From Alphaproteobacteria bacterium (GTDB taxonomy: Bacteria > Pseudomonadota > Alphaproteobacteria > Micropepsales > Micropepsaceae), in contig JADHVO010000008.1 in assembly GCA_016783965.1 (NCBI GenBank), forward strand, positions 186,001-250,000: a stretch of 64,000 bases of DNA, given 5' to 3'. The position numbers were made by a program, and so were the translations under genes. Positions 1-8,623 of this stretch are shown piece after piece. Numbering within the stretch: the stretch's first letter is position 1; every line of letters starts with the position of its first letter. The notes beneath the pieces were generated by a model that ran no database searches, was not told the DNA's origin, and was given only the letters and a program-made list of their open reading frames with translations.

Positions 1-1361
1 GCCGGAAGCGAGTCGGCAAAGGCCTCGCGCACCCGCATCCGTGCATTCCGCACGGCGTTGGCGCGCACCAGGGCGCCGGTCGCGAAGGTTATGGCAAGCG
101 CCAGACTCGGGCTCAGGCCGTCCAGCAGCACGCGGTCGGCGGCATAGAGGCGCCAGGAGAGGAAACCGAGAAGTGCGACGCTCGCGGCGAGGAACAGCCC
201 CGACCAAAGCACGCCGAACCGGACAAAAAGAAAGATCATCGCCGCGCCGAACAGCGCCAGGCAGATCAGCTCGGCCTCGATCGAAGAGCTGGGGCGACGC
301 AGCGGCGTGTCGGTGAGGAGATTCTCAAGCGACTCGGCATAAACTGATGCGATGTCGCGTGGGCCGTCCGGCGTCTCCAGCGTGGCGCCCGGTGGCCCCA
401 ATATGACCACCGCATTATCGAGCCGCGCGGCGGCGACCTTGCCGTCGGCCAGCGCAGCGGCGGAGATACGCCGCTCGACGCGATCGCCGGAATAGGCGAT
501 CCAGATCGATCCGTCCGGTGCGGTCGGTACGTCGGCGTTCTCCACCGGCACCGAAGCAATCCCGGGCAGTGCGCCGATCAGCCCGGTGTCACCGTCGTCG
601 CTCTTGAGCGCGAGCTGCTTCTGGTCGGCCAGCACGCGCAGCATTTCTGCCGCCAGCGACGGCACCGGAAGATTGTTCAGCCGGAAGGCCAGCGGCATAC
701 GCCGCACTTTGCCGTCCGTGTCGAAACGGAGATTGAGCGCACCGATGCCGAGACTGTTGCGTTCGACCGCAGGTATGGCGCCCTCGGCCTGCGCGAACTG
801 TGGCACGTGGCCGGACGGGTCCCTGTTCCCCGTAAAGCGCAGCGGCGCGCGGATCGCCGGGCGATGTCCGTTCTCGGCGCCCAGCGTGAAGCCGGTAACG
901 GCTGCCAGCGAAGACAAAGAAGCGGCGAGCGTCTCGTCCGGCCCGTTCATCTGCGCCAGCGCCGTTCGCACTGCGTCGTAATCGGCACCGGTCGGGATTT
1001 GCGACAGCAGACTCTTCGGTGTCGCCGGATCGGCGGTCTCCAGCGGGAAAGCGAACACCACCATCGCCGCGTGGGCGTTCTTCAGGTCGCGCACGAGCGC
1101 GGCCAGCGTCGCGTGTGGCCACGGCCACGGGCCGAACCGCTCAAGGCTCGCCTTGTCGACGTCGAGCGTGCGCACGGCGAAGCCCGCGCGCGGCTTTGTG
1201 TCCTGATAGGCGCGCGGCAGGGCGTGCTGATAGCCATCGAACAGGATGCCGCGCAGGCGCGTCGCTACCGTGCCGGCATCGCTCGCCAGCAGTGCCAGCA
1301 GGATTACCAGCACCGCGGCGGGAATCGCCCACGTCGCGATCGCCTTGCCCTGCGCGCTCAT
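1..1361 (-). CDS. CHASE2-domain membrane sensor protein (C-terminus beyond the window)
   Basis: The minus-strand frame from ATG at 1361 is open to the window edge, giving about 453 visible residues. A membrane segment lies at about residues 8-26, then a roughly 330-residue extracytoplasmic region of the CHASE2 type, which includes the run RRMPLAFRLNNLPVPSLA. Hydrophobic segments follow at about 365-440, and then a basic stretch where the cytoplasmic output domain should begin. In this family CHASE2 usually precedes an adenylate/guanylate cyclase, histidine kinase or similar output, but that part is outside the window and cannot be named. The ligand is unknown. The CHASE2 call rests on overall architecture and is fairly secure; the enzymatic class is not. 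Confidence 0.72.
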   Translation of the reverse strand, partial: MSAQGKAIATWAIPAAVLVILLALLASDAGTVATRLRGILFDGYQHALPRAYQDTKPRAGFAVRTLDVDKASLERFGPWPWPHATLAALVRDLKNAHAAMVVFAFPLETADPATPKSLLSQIPTGADYDAVRTALAQMNGPDETLAASLSSLAAVTGFTLGAENGHRPAIRAPLRFTGNRDPSGHVPQFAQAEGAIPAVERNSLGIGALNLRFDTDGKVRRMPLAFRLNNLPVPSLAAEMLRVLADQKQLALKSDDGDTGLIGALPGIASVPVENADVPTAPDGSIWIAYSGDRVERRISAAALADGKVAAARLDNAVVILGPPGATLETPDGPRDIASVYAESLENLLTDTPLRRPSSSIEAELICLALFGAAMIFLFVRFGVLWSGLFLAASVALLGFLSWRLYAADRVLLDGLSPSLALAITFATGALVRANAVRNARMRVREAFADSLP

Positions 1362-1558
1362 CGACAGACCATGAAATGAACCGTGTGCCGTGACATTGCG
1401 AAAGTTTTGCGCGCCCGCAACTCGGGGACTGTGCGGACGCTTGACCCCCGAGAGAGCATGACGATGGCGTGAAGCGGATGTGAAAGAAAGAGATAACTTA
1501 TTGAATAATATTAGGTTCTACGACAGGGTATTTTTGGTGACGCACGTGTCATTTTCAC

Positions 1559-1586
1559 TTGCTCTGAAAATACAGCGGCGTATCCT
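1559..1586 (+). promoter_or_regulatory. candidate sigma70-type promoter for the first ferritin-like gene
   Basis: TTGCTC (1559-1564) and TATCCT (1581-1586) are separated by 16 bases in a locally AT-rich stretch. This would start RNA about 35 bases before the ATG at 1627. It is based on hexamer matching only. Confidence 0.38.
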
Positions 1587-1626
1587 TATCGCAAAGCCAC
1601 AACGGTGCGCGTCAGGGAGTGAGCAC

Positions 1627-2739
1627 ATGGATAACATCACCAAGGATCCGACCTACAACGCGGTCGATCCGCACGACTTTCCGGCGATGCTGGATACCAA
1701 GCGGTACGGCGAGCGATCGACCGCCTTCGACAAGATCATCAGTGCCACGCACGACCATTTCTGGGATCCGCTCGACAAGAAGTACATCGACTTCGACGCG
1801 CCCTACGACATCACGAAAGACTACATCGTCAATCCGAACCTGAACGGCGATCTGAAGACCGCGATCGGCGACAAGCTGGACGAAGGCCAGAAGGTCAAGC
1901 TCGCGAACCTCGACACGCTGTGGTCGATGTCGTCGATCCTGCACGGTGAACAGGGCGCGCTGTCGCTGTCGGCCTCACTCTGCCACATCCTGCGCGATCC
2001 GGGCGCGCAGGAATACGCCGCCAACCAGACGCGCGAGGAAGCGCGCCATGTCACGGCGTTCTCCAAATACATCCACGCCCGCTGGGGCGCGCCCGCGCCC
2101 GTCGGCCCCGCGCTCGGAAACCTGCTGAACGAGCTGGTTTCGTCGCCGCTCGTCTGGAAGAAACTGGTCGGCATGCAGATGCTGATCGAAGGCCTTGCCA
2201 TGGGCGCCTTCGCCTCGCTCTACAAGGAGGCGCGCGACCCGCTGCTGCGCCAGACCTGTCAGCTCGTGATGACGGACGAGGCCTTCCACCACAAGTTCGG
2301 AAAGATCTGGGCCGACCGCACGATCCCGCATCTGTCGAAGAGCGAGCACGAGCAGATCGAGGACTGGGCGGCGCAGGTGTTCCAGGTGCTGCTCTACAAT
2401 CTGGGTTCGCCGGACCAGAAGCCGTGGATCTACGAGGCCGTCGGCCTCGACCCGGCGTGGTGCCAGGCCGCGGTGATGGAAGCGATCACCGACGCCGATA
2501 TCCGCGCCGACATGCAGGACGCGACCAACATCTTCCGCGTGCTCATCAAGACGCTGCTCAAGGCCGGTATCATCACCGACCGCACCAAGCCGGTGTATGC
2601 CGCCTATATCGACATGCAGGAGCTCTACAACGAGGGCGACCGCATGGTGGGCGACGACATCGCGGAGGAGGGCATCAAGTACCTGCTCGGCCTCAACGGC
2701 GGCACCCAGCTCGGCCGCTCCCTGCTCGCCGCCGAATAA
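1627..2739 (+). CDS. ferritin-like diiron domain protein (paralogue 1)
   Basis: This 370-residue soluble protein has two ExxH motifs, E138-A-R-H141 and E218-A-F-H221, plus further carboxylates at E108 (GEQG) and E189 (IEGLAMG). That is the arrangement expected for a four-helix diiron centre. The ATG at 1627 is preferred over an upstream start at 1480 because the paralogue at 13442-14557 begins at the same place (ITKD near the N-terminus) and a GGAG-like sequence precedes it. Proteins of this size and pattern recur in alphaproteobacteria without a defined substrate; oxygenase, oxidase or iron-handling roles are all possible. A clear terminator follows the stop codon, so it is probably a single-gene transcript. 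Confidence 0.75.
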   Translation: MDNITKDPTYNAVDPHDFPAMLDTKRYGERSTAFDKIISATHDHFWDPLDKKYIDFDAPYDITKDYIVNPNLNGDLKTAIGDKLDEGQKVKLANLDTLWSMSSILHGEQGALSLSASLCHILRDPGAQEYAANQTREEARHVTAFSKYIHARWGAPAPVGPALGNLLNELVSSPLVWKKLVGMQMLIEGLAMGAFASLYKEARDPLLRQTCQLVMTDEAFHHKFGKIWADRTIPHLSKSEHEQIEDWAAQVFQVLLYNLGSPDQKPWIYEAVGLDPAWCQAAVMEAITDADIRADMQDATNIFRVLIKTLLKAGIITDRTKPVYAAYIDMQELYNEGDRMVGDDIAEEGIKYLLGLNGGTQLGRSLLAAE

Positions 2740-2765
2740 CGCGGTACACAATTCGATTTGCCGAA

Positions 2766-2796
2766 AGGGCGGGCCGCAAGGTCCGCCCTATTTTTT
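2766..2796 (+). terminator. intrinsic terminator after ferritin-like gene 1
   Basis: An inverted repeat (AGGGCGGG at 2766-2773 pairing with 2782-2789) is followed by six T residues (2791-2796). On the minus strand the same hairpin is followed by TTT, so it may also stop the converging DUF2199 gene. Confidence 0.82.
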
Positions 2797-2824
2797 GCTG
2801 CGCGCGACGCCTGGTCCGGGCCGG

Positions 2825-3412
2825 CTAGACCCGTAGTTCGTGCCCGTTGAGCCGATAGATTTCGAGCAATCGGTCGAGTGTAATCCCCTCGCGCGCCTCG
2901 ACGGCCAACGGATGATCCGTTGGTTCCAGTTCGATTAGTGGCCGCTGCCTCCGATCTTGTGGGCGAACCTGGCATTTCAGGTTCAGCGTCGTCGGCTCGT
3001 AACCCTTCAAAGAGTTAGAGAACCAGCCGAACCACGATCCGGCGTCGCCATAAGCCCCACTGTCGAAGCCTTCGAGATAGAGATCGAAATTCTTGCGCGA
3101 AAGCGTTGACCAGACCCCGTAGCCGAATTTCTCGCCATTCGGTGCGCCGACGATGGGAAGCAGCAGGACACAACGCGCGAAGAAGTGTTCGTCATGAAGG
3201 ACGCAAAAATCCTCGGATAGAAAATGCGTGGAATGCTGAGCTTCCGAGTTCGGCCTGATGTCGTCCTCACCGTCGGGCCAAGCCTCAGGGCGCACGCAGC
3301 CAAGGTCAAAAATCCCTTCGTGGGGATTGTTGCAACGTCCGCAAAACCATTTTCCCTGCGTCAGGCGCTCCCATCGCGGGTCTTTTCCGAGGGAAATATC
3401 GCCCCATGCCAT
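2825..3412 (-). CDS. DUF2199 domain protein
   Basis: About 195 residues. Near the N-terminus is WFCGRCNNPHEG, the Cys-x-x-Cys followed by His that marks DUF2199 proteins, and the rest matches that family's acidic and aromatic pattern. The function of the family is unknown. The frame could be extended to a TTG at 3475, but this would overlap the divergent crotonase gene, so the ATG at 3412 is preferred. It converges on ferritin-like gene 1 across a shared hairpin. No signal peptide or membrane segment is seen. Confidence 0.62.
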   Translation of the reverse strand: MAWGDISLGKDPRWERLTQGKWFCGRCNNPHEGIFDLGCVRPEAWPDGEDDIRPNSEAQHSTHFLSEDFCVLHDEHFFARCVLLLPIVGAPNGEKFGYGVWSTLSRKNFDLYLEGFDSGAYGDAGSWFGWFSNSLKGYEPTTLNLKCQVRPQDRRQRPLIELEPTDHPLAVEAREGITLDRLLEIYRLNGHELRV

Positions 3413-3462
3413 GTGGTCTGCCGAGTTGAAGTCGCCAGTGGGTTTGATGATACGCTCCCACC

Positions 3463-4266
3463 ATGACAACCACAAAGATCGGCGAGTTCGTCACCGTCGA
3501 GCGGGACGGCGCCATCGCGACCGTCACGATGGACCGCGGCGACGGGCGCAATGCACTGTCGCGCCAACTCATCCTTGAAATGACGGAAACCGCGCGGTGC
3601 TTCGCCGACGATCTCGAGACCCAGGCCGTCATCATCACCGGCAAAGGCGCCTTCACGGCTGGTGCGGACCTGAAAGACCCCGCCATGGCGCGTTGGCAGG
3701 CGAACGGGCTGCTCGCGCGCCGGCACATGACGCGCATCGGTCCCGATCTCTGCGACGCCTGGGAGAAGGTGGAGCAGGTCACCATCTGCGCCATCGAGAA
3801 ATTCTGCATCGGCGGTGGCGGTGCGCTCGCCGCGGCCTGCGACTTCCGCATCATGGGCAGGAGTGCGCACATGCGCCTCCCGGAAATCCCGCTCGGCATG
3901 AACATGAGCTGGCACGCGGTACCGCGGCTCGTTTCGCTGATCGGTCCCTCGCGCACCAAACAGTTCGTGATCTTCGGCGAACGCGTCGAGGCCGAGCTGG
4001 CGCTCGCCTGGGGCCTCGCCGACGAGGTTGTGCCCGACGGCGAAGCCCTCGCTGCGGCGCGGCGCTGGGCCCAGAAGGTGGCGAAGCTTCCGCCCAATGC
4101 GGTGCGCATGTCCAAGCAGGGCGTCAACGCCGCCGCCAATGCGCTGCATGCCGCCACGACGTTCATGGACCTCGATCAGTACGCACTCGCCACCACCAGC
4201 GAAGACTATCGCGAGGCGATCAAGGCATTCCTCGAAAAGCGCGAACCGAAGTTTACCGGACGCTGA
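3463..4266 (+). CDS. enoyl-CoA hydratase/isomerase (crotonase) family protein
   Basis: The 267-residue protein has the crotonase fold. The oxyanion-hole region is at about 58-71 (TGKGAFTAGADLKD), the second CoA-site glycine cluster at 117-127, and LPEIPLG at 139-145. Of the two classical hydratase glutamates, the second is kept (E141) but the first is replaced: the usual GGGCEL appears as GGGGAL, with A121 where Glu is expected. Straight hydratase chemistry is therefore doubtful; isomerase, decarboxylase or thioesterase-type activity on an acyl-CoA is equally possible. It is transcribed away from the DUF2199 gene, with the two 5' ends very close together. Confidence 0.8.
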   Translation: MTTTKIGEFVTVERDGAIATVTMDRGDGRNALSRQLILEMTETARCFADDLETQAVIITGKGAFTAGADLKDPAMARWQANGLLARRHMTRIGPDLCDAWEKVEQVTICAIEKFCIGGGGALAAACDFRIMGRSAHMRLPEIPLGMNMSWHAVPRLVSLIGPSRTKQFVIFGERVEAELALAWGLADEVVPDGEALAAARRWAQKVAKLPPNAVRMSKQGVNAAANALHAATTFMDLDQYALATTSEDYREAIKAFLEKREPKFTGR

Positions 4267-4376
4267 CGGGCGCCTGCGTGGCAAGGGCGGCCGCCGGCCC
4301 AGTTGCAAGCTCGGCGCGCATGCCAATGCGCCGGTCGAACCCGCGTCCCCCGGCTGTTATCTCTCCAATTTGACCG

Positions 4377-4817
4377 CTATTTCGTGATCCGCATAGCCAC
4401 TTGTGCCAGCAGCACCTTGGCGCCCTTGCGGCCCAGCGCACGGTCGGCACAGCCCTGAAGGCGGTCGGCAATGATCGTCACGTCCGGCTGGCGGTCGGCG
4501 CGGACCGCTGTGGTCGCGAAGCTCATCATGTTGCGGAGGAAGGCGTCGTACAGCACCGGCATCGAATGCTCCGCCTCGCCGCGCAGCTTGGCATCCGGCA
4601 CGTCCAGCCCGATACCCAGCATCAGCATCCCCACCGGCCGATCGCCGTCCAGGATGGTCGCATAGAGGGGATCGACTTCCAGATAGCTCTCCGACTGCGT
4701 CAGCTTGTGCTTCGGCTTCTTGTTACTCTTGTCGTTGCCGTCGCCTTCACCGGCATGCGCCGGCATGGCAAACGACAGGGCCAGACAAAGCGCGGCAAGG
4801 ACGCGGGCGGATCGCAT
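4377..4817 (-). CDS. exported FliL-like hypothetical protein
   Basis: The 146-residue protein has a clear signal peptide, with likely cleavage after AHA at about residue 22, and then a Lys/Gly/Asp-rich linker. The mature part (YLEVDPLYATILDGDRPVGM, then a helix with HSMPVLYDAFLRNMMS) resembles the periplasmic domain of FliL-type proteins: a beta-strand opening followed by a helix listing a target for polymerised complexes. No flagellar gene is nearby, so this is only a fold-level resemblance. It lies convergent to the crotonase gene and divergent from the sugar-dehydrogenase-like gene at 4897. The function is unknown. Confidence 0.5.
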   Translation of the reverse strand: MRSARVLAALCLALSFAMPAHAGEGDGNDKSNKKPKHKLTQSESYLEVDPLYATILDGDRPVGMLMLGIGLDVPDAKLRGEAEHSMPVLYDAFLRNMMSFATTAVRADRQPDVTIIADRLQGCADRALGRKGAKVLLAQVAMRITK

Positions 4818-4896
4818 GACAGCTCTCGAACGTTCCCGCCGAACCTAGTCCACCGCGTGTAAAGCCTTTGTTGACGTTACCTCGCCCGGAGCCCCC

Positions 4897-6117
4897 ATGA
4901 TCCGTCGTCCCGCCCTGATGCTGACCGCCACTCTTGCGCTCTGTGCCGCCGCCGCGCTGGCCGCCGACCTGCCGGGCCAGAAATTCAACATACAGATCAA
5001 TGATTTGCCAAAGCCCTATGCTACGCCCGGCATAGCCAATTCCTCGATCCACATCGCTCGGCCGGATGGCGTGCTGCCCAAGGCGCCGCCGGGGTTCAGG
5101 GTCGAGGTATATGCCTCCGGCCTCACCAATCCGCGCTGGATGGTCGTCGCGCCCAACGGCGACGTGCTTCTCGCCGAGCCAAACAAGGGGCAGATCACCC
5201 TGCTGCGCGAGACCGGCGGCAAGGTCGCGGCGTCCGCGTTCGCCGATGGTTTCAGGACCCCGCACGGTCTGGCGCTGACCAAGGACGCGCTCTACGTCGG
5301 CGACCTGATGGGCGTATGGCGTATTCCCTACAAGCCTGGTGACACCGAGGCCGGCCCGCGCACGAAGGTTACGAGCGCAAAGGACCTCTCGCCCGTCGGC
5401 AATCACGTCACGCGCGATCTCGCGATCGATTCCAGGGGCACGATTTATGTCGGCATCGGTAGTGCCAGCAACGTGGGCGAAGACGCGCCGACCCGCGCAA
5501 CGGTGCAGACGATAGCGCCCGACGGATCGCTCAAGCCCTTCGCCACCGGCCTGCGCAACGCCGTCGGCATGGCATTTTATCCGGGTACGGATAATCTTTT
5601 CGTGACGGTGAATGAACGCGACGGCCTGGGTGACGGACTCGTCCCCGACTACCTGACGCATGTGCAGCCGGGCGGCTTCTACGGCTGGCCCTACGCTTAT
5701 CTTGGCCAGCATCCCGATCCCGACTACGGCGTCAAGCGCCCCGACATGGTCGCGAAGGCGATCATGCCGGATCTCCTGTTCCGCTCGCATTCGGCGCCAT
5801 TGGGTCTGGTGTTCTATGAAGGCAGCCAATTTCCGGCCGAGTACAAGGGCGATGCCTTCGTAGCGCTGCACGGCTCGTGGAATTCCGGCATGCCCACCGG
5901 CTACAAGGTCGTGCGCGTGCGCTTCAAGGGCGGCAAGCCGGTCGGCGGCTATGAGAACTTCGTCACCGGCTTCTGGGACGGAACGTCCAAACCCGGCGAG
6001 CCTGCTCGCGTCTGGGGCCGCCCCGCCGGCCTCGCCGTCGCGAAGGACGGCAGCCTCCTGATCGCCGACGACGGCGGCAAGGTCGTCTGGCGGGTGAGTT
6101 ACAGCGGTGGGAAATGA
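4897..6117 (+). CDS. secreted PQQ-type sugar (glucose/sorbosone) dehydrogenase family protein
   Basis: The 406-residue protein has a signal peptide (1-22, ending ALA) and a six-bladed beta-propeller pattern of the soluble glucose/sorbosone dehydrogenase family, with recurrent blade strands such as NPRWMVVAPNGDVLLAEPN, TPHGLALTKDALYVGD and LRNAVGMAFYPGTDNLFVTV. Such proteins oxidise sugars in the periplasm, often with PQQ, although many homologues have no proven substrate or cofactor. The cell location is periplasmic or extracellular. No PQQ biosynthesis gene is present in the window. Confidence 0.75.
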   Translation: MIRRPALMLTATLALCAAAALAADLPGQKFNIQINDLPKPYATPGIANSSIHIARPDGVLPKAPPGFRVEVYASGLTNPRWMVVAPNGDVLLAEPNKGQITLLRETGGKVAASAFADGFRTPHGLALTKDALYVGDLMGVWRIPYKPGDTEAGPRTKVTSAKDLSPVGNHVTRDLAIDSRGTIYVGIGSASNVGEDAPTRATVQTIAPDGSLKPFATGLRNAVGMAFYPGTDNLFVTVNERDGLGDGLVPDYLTHVQPGGFYGWPYAYLGQHPDPDYGVKRPDMVAKAIMPDLLFRSHSAPLGLVFYEGSQFPAEYKGDAFVALHGSWNSGMPTGYKVVRVRFKGGKPVGGYENFVTGFWDGTSKPGEPARVWGRPAGLAVAKDGSLLIADDGGKVVWRVSYSGGK

Positions 6118-6133
6118 CGCGCTGGCTTGCCGA

Positions 6134-6213
6134 GCCGTAGCTGCGCGAAGGTGGTTCGGTTCGCCTTCGCCTGTTGGCTACGGCGCGACAGCCTCGCTGC
6201 TGCGCAGCGAAGC
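6134..6213. repeat. two-hairpin palindromic intergenic block beside tRNA-Ala
   Basis: Nested inverted repeats are visible: GCCGTAGC (6134-6141) with GCTACGGC (6177-6184), enclosing GCGAAGG (6145-6151) with CCTTCGC (6164-6170). A second hairpin, 6191-6199 with 6205-6213 (9 pairs, one G-U), lies directly beyond the CCA end of the tRNA and could help end its transcription, but there is no T tract. The pattern is that of a REP-like intergenic element. Confidence 0.5.
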
Positions 6214-6214
6214 C

Positions 6215-6290
6215 TGGTGGAGCTGAGCGGAATCGAACCGCTGGCCTCCTCATTGCGAACGAGGCGCTCTCCCAACTGAGCTACAGCCCC
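6215..6290 (-). tRNA. tRNA-Ala, anticodon CGC
   Basis: The minus strand folds into a 76-base cloverleaf. The acceptor is GGGGCTG paired with CAGCTCC and includes the G3-U70 wobble that identifies alanine tRNAs. The D arm is GCTC/GAGC, the anticodon loop is TTCGCAA (anticodon CGC, reading GCG), the T arm is AGCGG-TTCGATT-CCGCT, and CCA is encoded. Confidence 0.96.
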
Positions 6291-6330
6291 GAACCACGCA
6301 TTCCGCGCTGGGCCACCCGGCGCGGGCGGG

Positions 6331-6360
6331 TATGTAGTGAGGGGGCAGCAATGGTGTCAA
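6331..6360 (-). promoter_or_regulatory. sigma70 promoter for tRNA-Ala
   Basis: On the minus strand TTGACA (6355-6360) is followed after 18 bases by TACATA (6331-6336). It lies about 40 bases upstream of the mature tRNA 5' end and is a near-consensus housekeeping promoter. Confidence 0.72.
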
Positions 6361-6441
6361 GCGACGCTTGGAAACGCATCCCCCAGCCGCTAAAAGCGGG
6401 CTCCCTTAGCGATCCTGGGCCAAAGGAACCGACGCCCTTCG

Positions 6442-6756
6442 ATGTCCGTAGCTCTCATAGACGCCTTGTCATGGCTGGTCGGCGCTGTGCTGGATCTCGC
6501 CTGGTTCCTGGTCATCGCCGCCGTGGTGGCGAGCTGGCTGATCGCTTTCGGCGTGCTCAACATGCAAAACCAGGTCGTGCGCCAGATCGTGCGCACGCTG
6601 GAGGGGCTGACCGAACCGGTGTTCCGTCCGGTCCGCCGCATCATCCCGCCCATCGGCGGTCTCGACTTGTCGCCCATCGTGGTGCTGCTGGCCATTGGCG
6701 TGCTGCAGGTCTTCTTCGACCGCCTGTTCGCTTCACTCATCGTCCACGCGATGTGA
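6442..6756 (+). CDS. YggT family membrane protein
   Basis: The 104-residue protein has two hydrophobic segments (about 10-35 and 75-97) flanking the basic YggT signature region, LTEPVFRPVRRIIPPIGGLD. The family is conserved in bacteria and linked to osmotic stress or membrane organisation, without a defined biochemical role. It overlaps the following yggU-like gene by one base (TGATG) and leads a tight cluster with it and folD. Confidence 0.85.
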   Translation: MSVALIDALSWLVGAVLDLAWFLVIAAVVASWLIAFGVLNMQNQVVRQIVRTLEGLTEPVFRPVRRIIPPIGGLDLSPIVVLLAIGVLQVFFDRLFASLIVHAM

Positions 6757-7061
6757 TGGCCAGGCTGCGCAATCGCGGCGACGGTCTCTCCTTCCAGGTT
6801 CGCCTGACGCCGCGCGGCGGCCGTGACGCCGTCGAAGGCTGGATCGCGGGAAGCGATCTGCTCAAGGCGCGCGTCGCTGCGATCCCGGAGGACGGCAAGG
6901 CCAACGCCGCCCTGATCGCCCTGCTGGCCAAGACGCTGGGCGTCGCCAAATCTACCATCCGAATCGCGAACGGCGAGACCGCGCGCGTGAAGACCATCCT
7001 CATCGAGCCTGCAGCGCCGTCGCTTGGCGCACGGCTGGAAGCCATTGGAGAGTGCGGATGA
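6756..7061 (+). CDS. DUF167 (YggU) family protein
   Basis: This 101-residue protein matches the compact DUF167/YggU fold, with the characteristic stretches VRLTPRGGRDAVEGW, VAAIPEDGKANAALIALLAK and SGETARVKTI-like NGETARVKTILI. No catalytic residues are known for the family. The yggT-yggU pairing is widespread, and here both genes overlap their neighbours (one base with yggT, four with folD). The three genes are therefore probably translated from one message. The start at 6756 is fixed by these overlaps. Confidence 0.82.
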   Translation: MARLRNRGDGLSFQVRLTPRGGRDAVEGWIAGSDLLKARVAAIPEDGKANAALIALLAKTLGVAKSTIRIANGETARVKTILIEPAAPSLGARLEAIGECG

Positions 7062-7942
7062 CCGCCATCATCATCGACGGAAAAGCCGTTGCCGCGAAGG
7101 TGCGCGAGCGCGTTGTTGCCGCCACCGCGAAGCTGAAGGCCGAACACGGCATCGTGCCGGGCCTCGCCACCGTGCTTGTCGGCAACGATCCGGCCAGCGA
7201 GATCTACATTCGCAACAAGGGCAAGACGGCCAAGGCGGTGGGCTTCAACTCCTTCCACGACTCGCTGCCCGGCGACGCCAGCGAGGCGACGGTGCTGGCG
7301 AAGGTGAAGGCGCTGAACGCCGACAAGTCTGTACACGGAATTCTGGTCCAGATGCCGTTGCCCAGGCAGGTGCGCGACGACGCGGTGCTGGACACGCTCG
7401 ATCCCGCCAAGGATGTCGACGCGCTGACGCCCTACAATGCGGGTCTGTTGCTCAGCGGCCGCGCCCATCTGGTGTCGTGCACGCCGGCCGGCGTGATGAT
7501 GCTGCTCAAGGAATATGTCGGTGACGTCGCGGGGATGGAAGCCTTGGTGATCGGCCGCTCGCTGCTGTTCGGCAAGCCGGCCGCTCAGCTTCTTCTTGCT
7601 GCGAATGCGACCGTGACGATGGCGCATTCGCGCACCCGCGATCTCAAGGAAGTCTGCCGCCGTGCCGACATCCTGGTCGCGGCCATCGGCAAGCCAAATT
7701 TCGTGCCGGGCGATTGGGTGAAACCGGGCGCAGTGGTGCTGGACGTAGGCATCAACCGCATCGATGCAGGTGAAGGCAGGACGAAGGTCGTTGGCGACGT
7801 CGCCTACGACGATGCCGCAAGAGTCGCGCGCGCGATCACGCCGGTGCCGGGCGGTGTCGGCGCCATGACCATCGTCAATCTGATGCGCAACACGCTGATC
7901 GCCGCGACCGCCATCCACGGCCTGCCGCCGCTCGACATCTAG
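7058..7942 (+). CDS. folD: bifunctional methylenetetrahydrofolate dehydrogenase / cyclohydrolase
   Basis: FolD interconverts 5,10-methylene- and 10-formyl-tetrahydrofolate in the cytosol. The 294-residue length is normal. Signature segments are seen: VGNDPASEIYIRNKGKTA (with the catalytic Lys), VHGILVQMPLP, DVDALTPYN and the NADP-site stretch VIGRSLLFGKPAAQLL. PGGVGAMTIVNLM is near the C-terminus. The common motif GRSxxVGxP reads GRSLLFGKP here. The ATG at 7058 overlaps the yggU stop codon (ATGA). The gene converges on SCO1 with overlapping stop regions at 7939-7942. Confidence 0.96.
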   Translation: MTAIIIDGKAVAAKVRERVVAATAKLKAEHGIVPGLATVLVGNDPASEIYIRNKGKTAKAVGFNSFHDSLPGDASEATVLAKVKALNADKSVHGILVQMPLPRQVRDDAVLDTLDPAKDVDALTPYNAGLLLSGRAHLVSCTPAGVMMLLKEYVGDVAGMEALVIGRSLLFGKPAAQLLLAANATVTMAHSRTRDLKEVCRRADILVAAIGKPNFVPGDWVKPGAVVLDVGINRIDAGEGRTKVVGDVAYDDAARVARAITPVPGGVGAMTIVNLMRNTLIAATAIHGLPPLDI

Positions 7943-8544
7943 GTCTTCTCGCGCAGCTCTTGGGCCAGCTTGTCCGGACCGATCGCGGTGTCGTCCCAGT
8001 AGCCGATGAACTTGCCGTCCGGCCCCATCAGGAAGATCACGCTGGAGTGATCCATCCCGTAATTGCCGCCGTCCAGCGGATGCTTCGTGAAGTATACACG
8101 GTAGTCGCCCGCCACCTTGCCGATGGTCTTGACGTCGCCGGTCAGTCCGACGAATTGCGGCCCGAAGGCGCGCACATAGGCTTTCATCCGCGCTGACGTA
8201 TCGCGCTCGGGATCGATGGTGATGAAGATCGGCACGATGCGCGCCCCCTTGGGGTCGACCTTCGCCAGCGCGTCACCCATCAGTGCCAGGGTCGTCGGAC
8301 ACACATCCGGACAATACGAGTAACCGAAATAGATGAGCATGTAGCGGCCGCGAAAATCCGCCGATGACCGCTTGCGCCCGTCCTGGTCGATCAGCGTGAA
8401 TGGCCCGCCGATGCTGGGCGTACCTTCGCTCACCACGCGGCCAAGTCCCGGCAAACCATCGCTCGCCTGCCAGATGTAATACCCGAGCACCAGCGCCATG
8501 ATCAGCGCGACCGGCAGAAGGACCAGCGGCAGGCGGCGGGACAT
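7939..8544 (-). CDS. senC: SCO1/SenC family copper-binding thioredoxin-like protein
   Basis: The 201-residue protein has an N-terminal membrane anchor (about 7-26) and a periplasmic thioredoxin fold. The copper ligands are visible: C78 and C82 in YFGYSYCPDVCP, and the distal His in GMDHSS. SCO proteins deliver copper to the CuA or CuB centre of cytochrome oxidases or act in redox sensing. The divergent position next to regB-regA is the classical senC/prrC placement in purple bacteria and relatives. The ATG at 8544 is chosen because longer starts would overlap regB. Confidence 0.92.
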   Translation of the reverse strand: MSRRLPLVLLPVALIMALVLGYYIWQASDGLPGLGRVVSEGTPSIGGPFTLIDQDGRKRSSADFRGRYMLIYFGYSYCPDVCPTTLALMGDALAKVDPKGARIVPIFITIDPERDTSARMKAYVRAFGPQFVGLTGDVKTIGKVAGDYRVYFTKHPLDGGNYGMDHSSVIFLMGPDGKFIGYWDDTAIGPDKLAQELREKT

Positions 8545-8623
8545 CGGGCTCGCAACGTTGAACGGAACGGCACGCCGATTGATACTGCGGCCAGCACCGC
8601 CTCCGGAAGCGGCAAACGGACAC

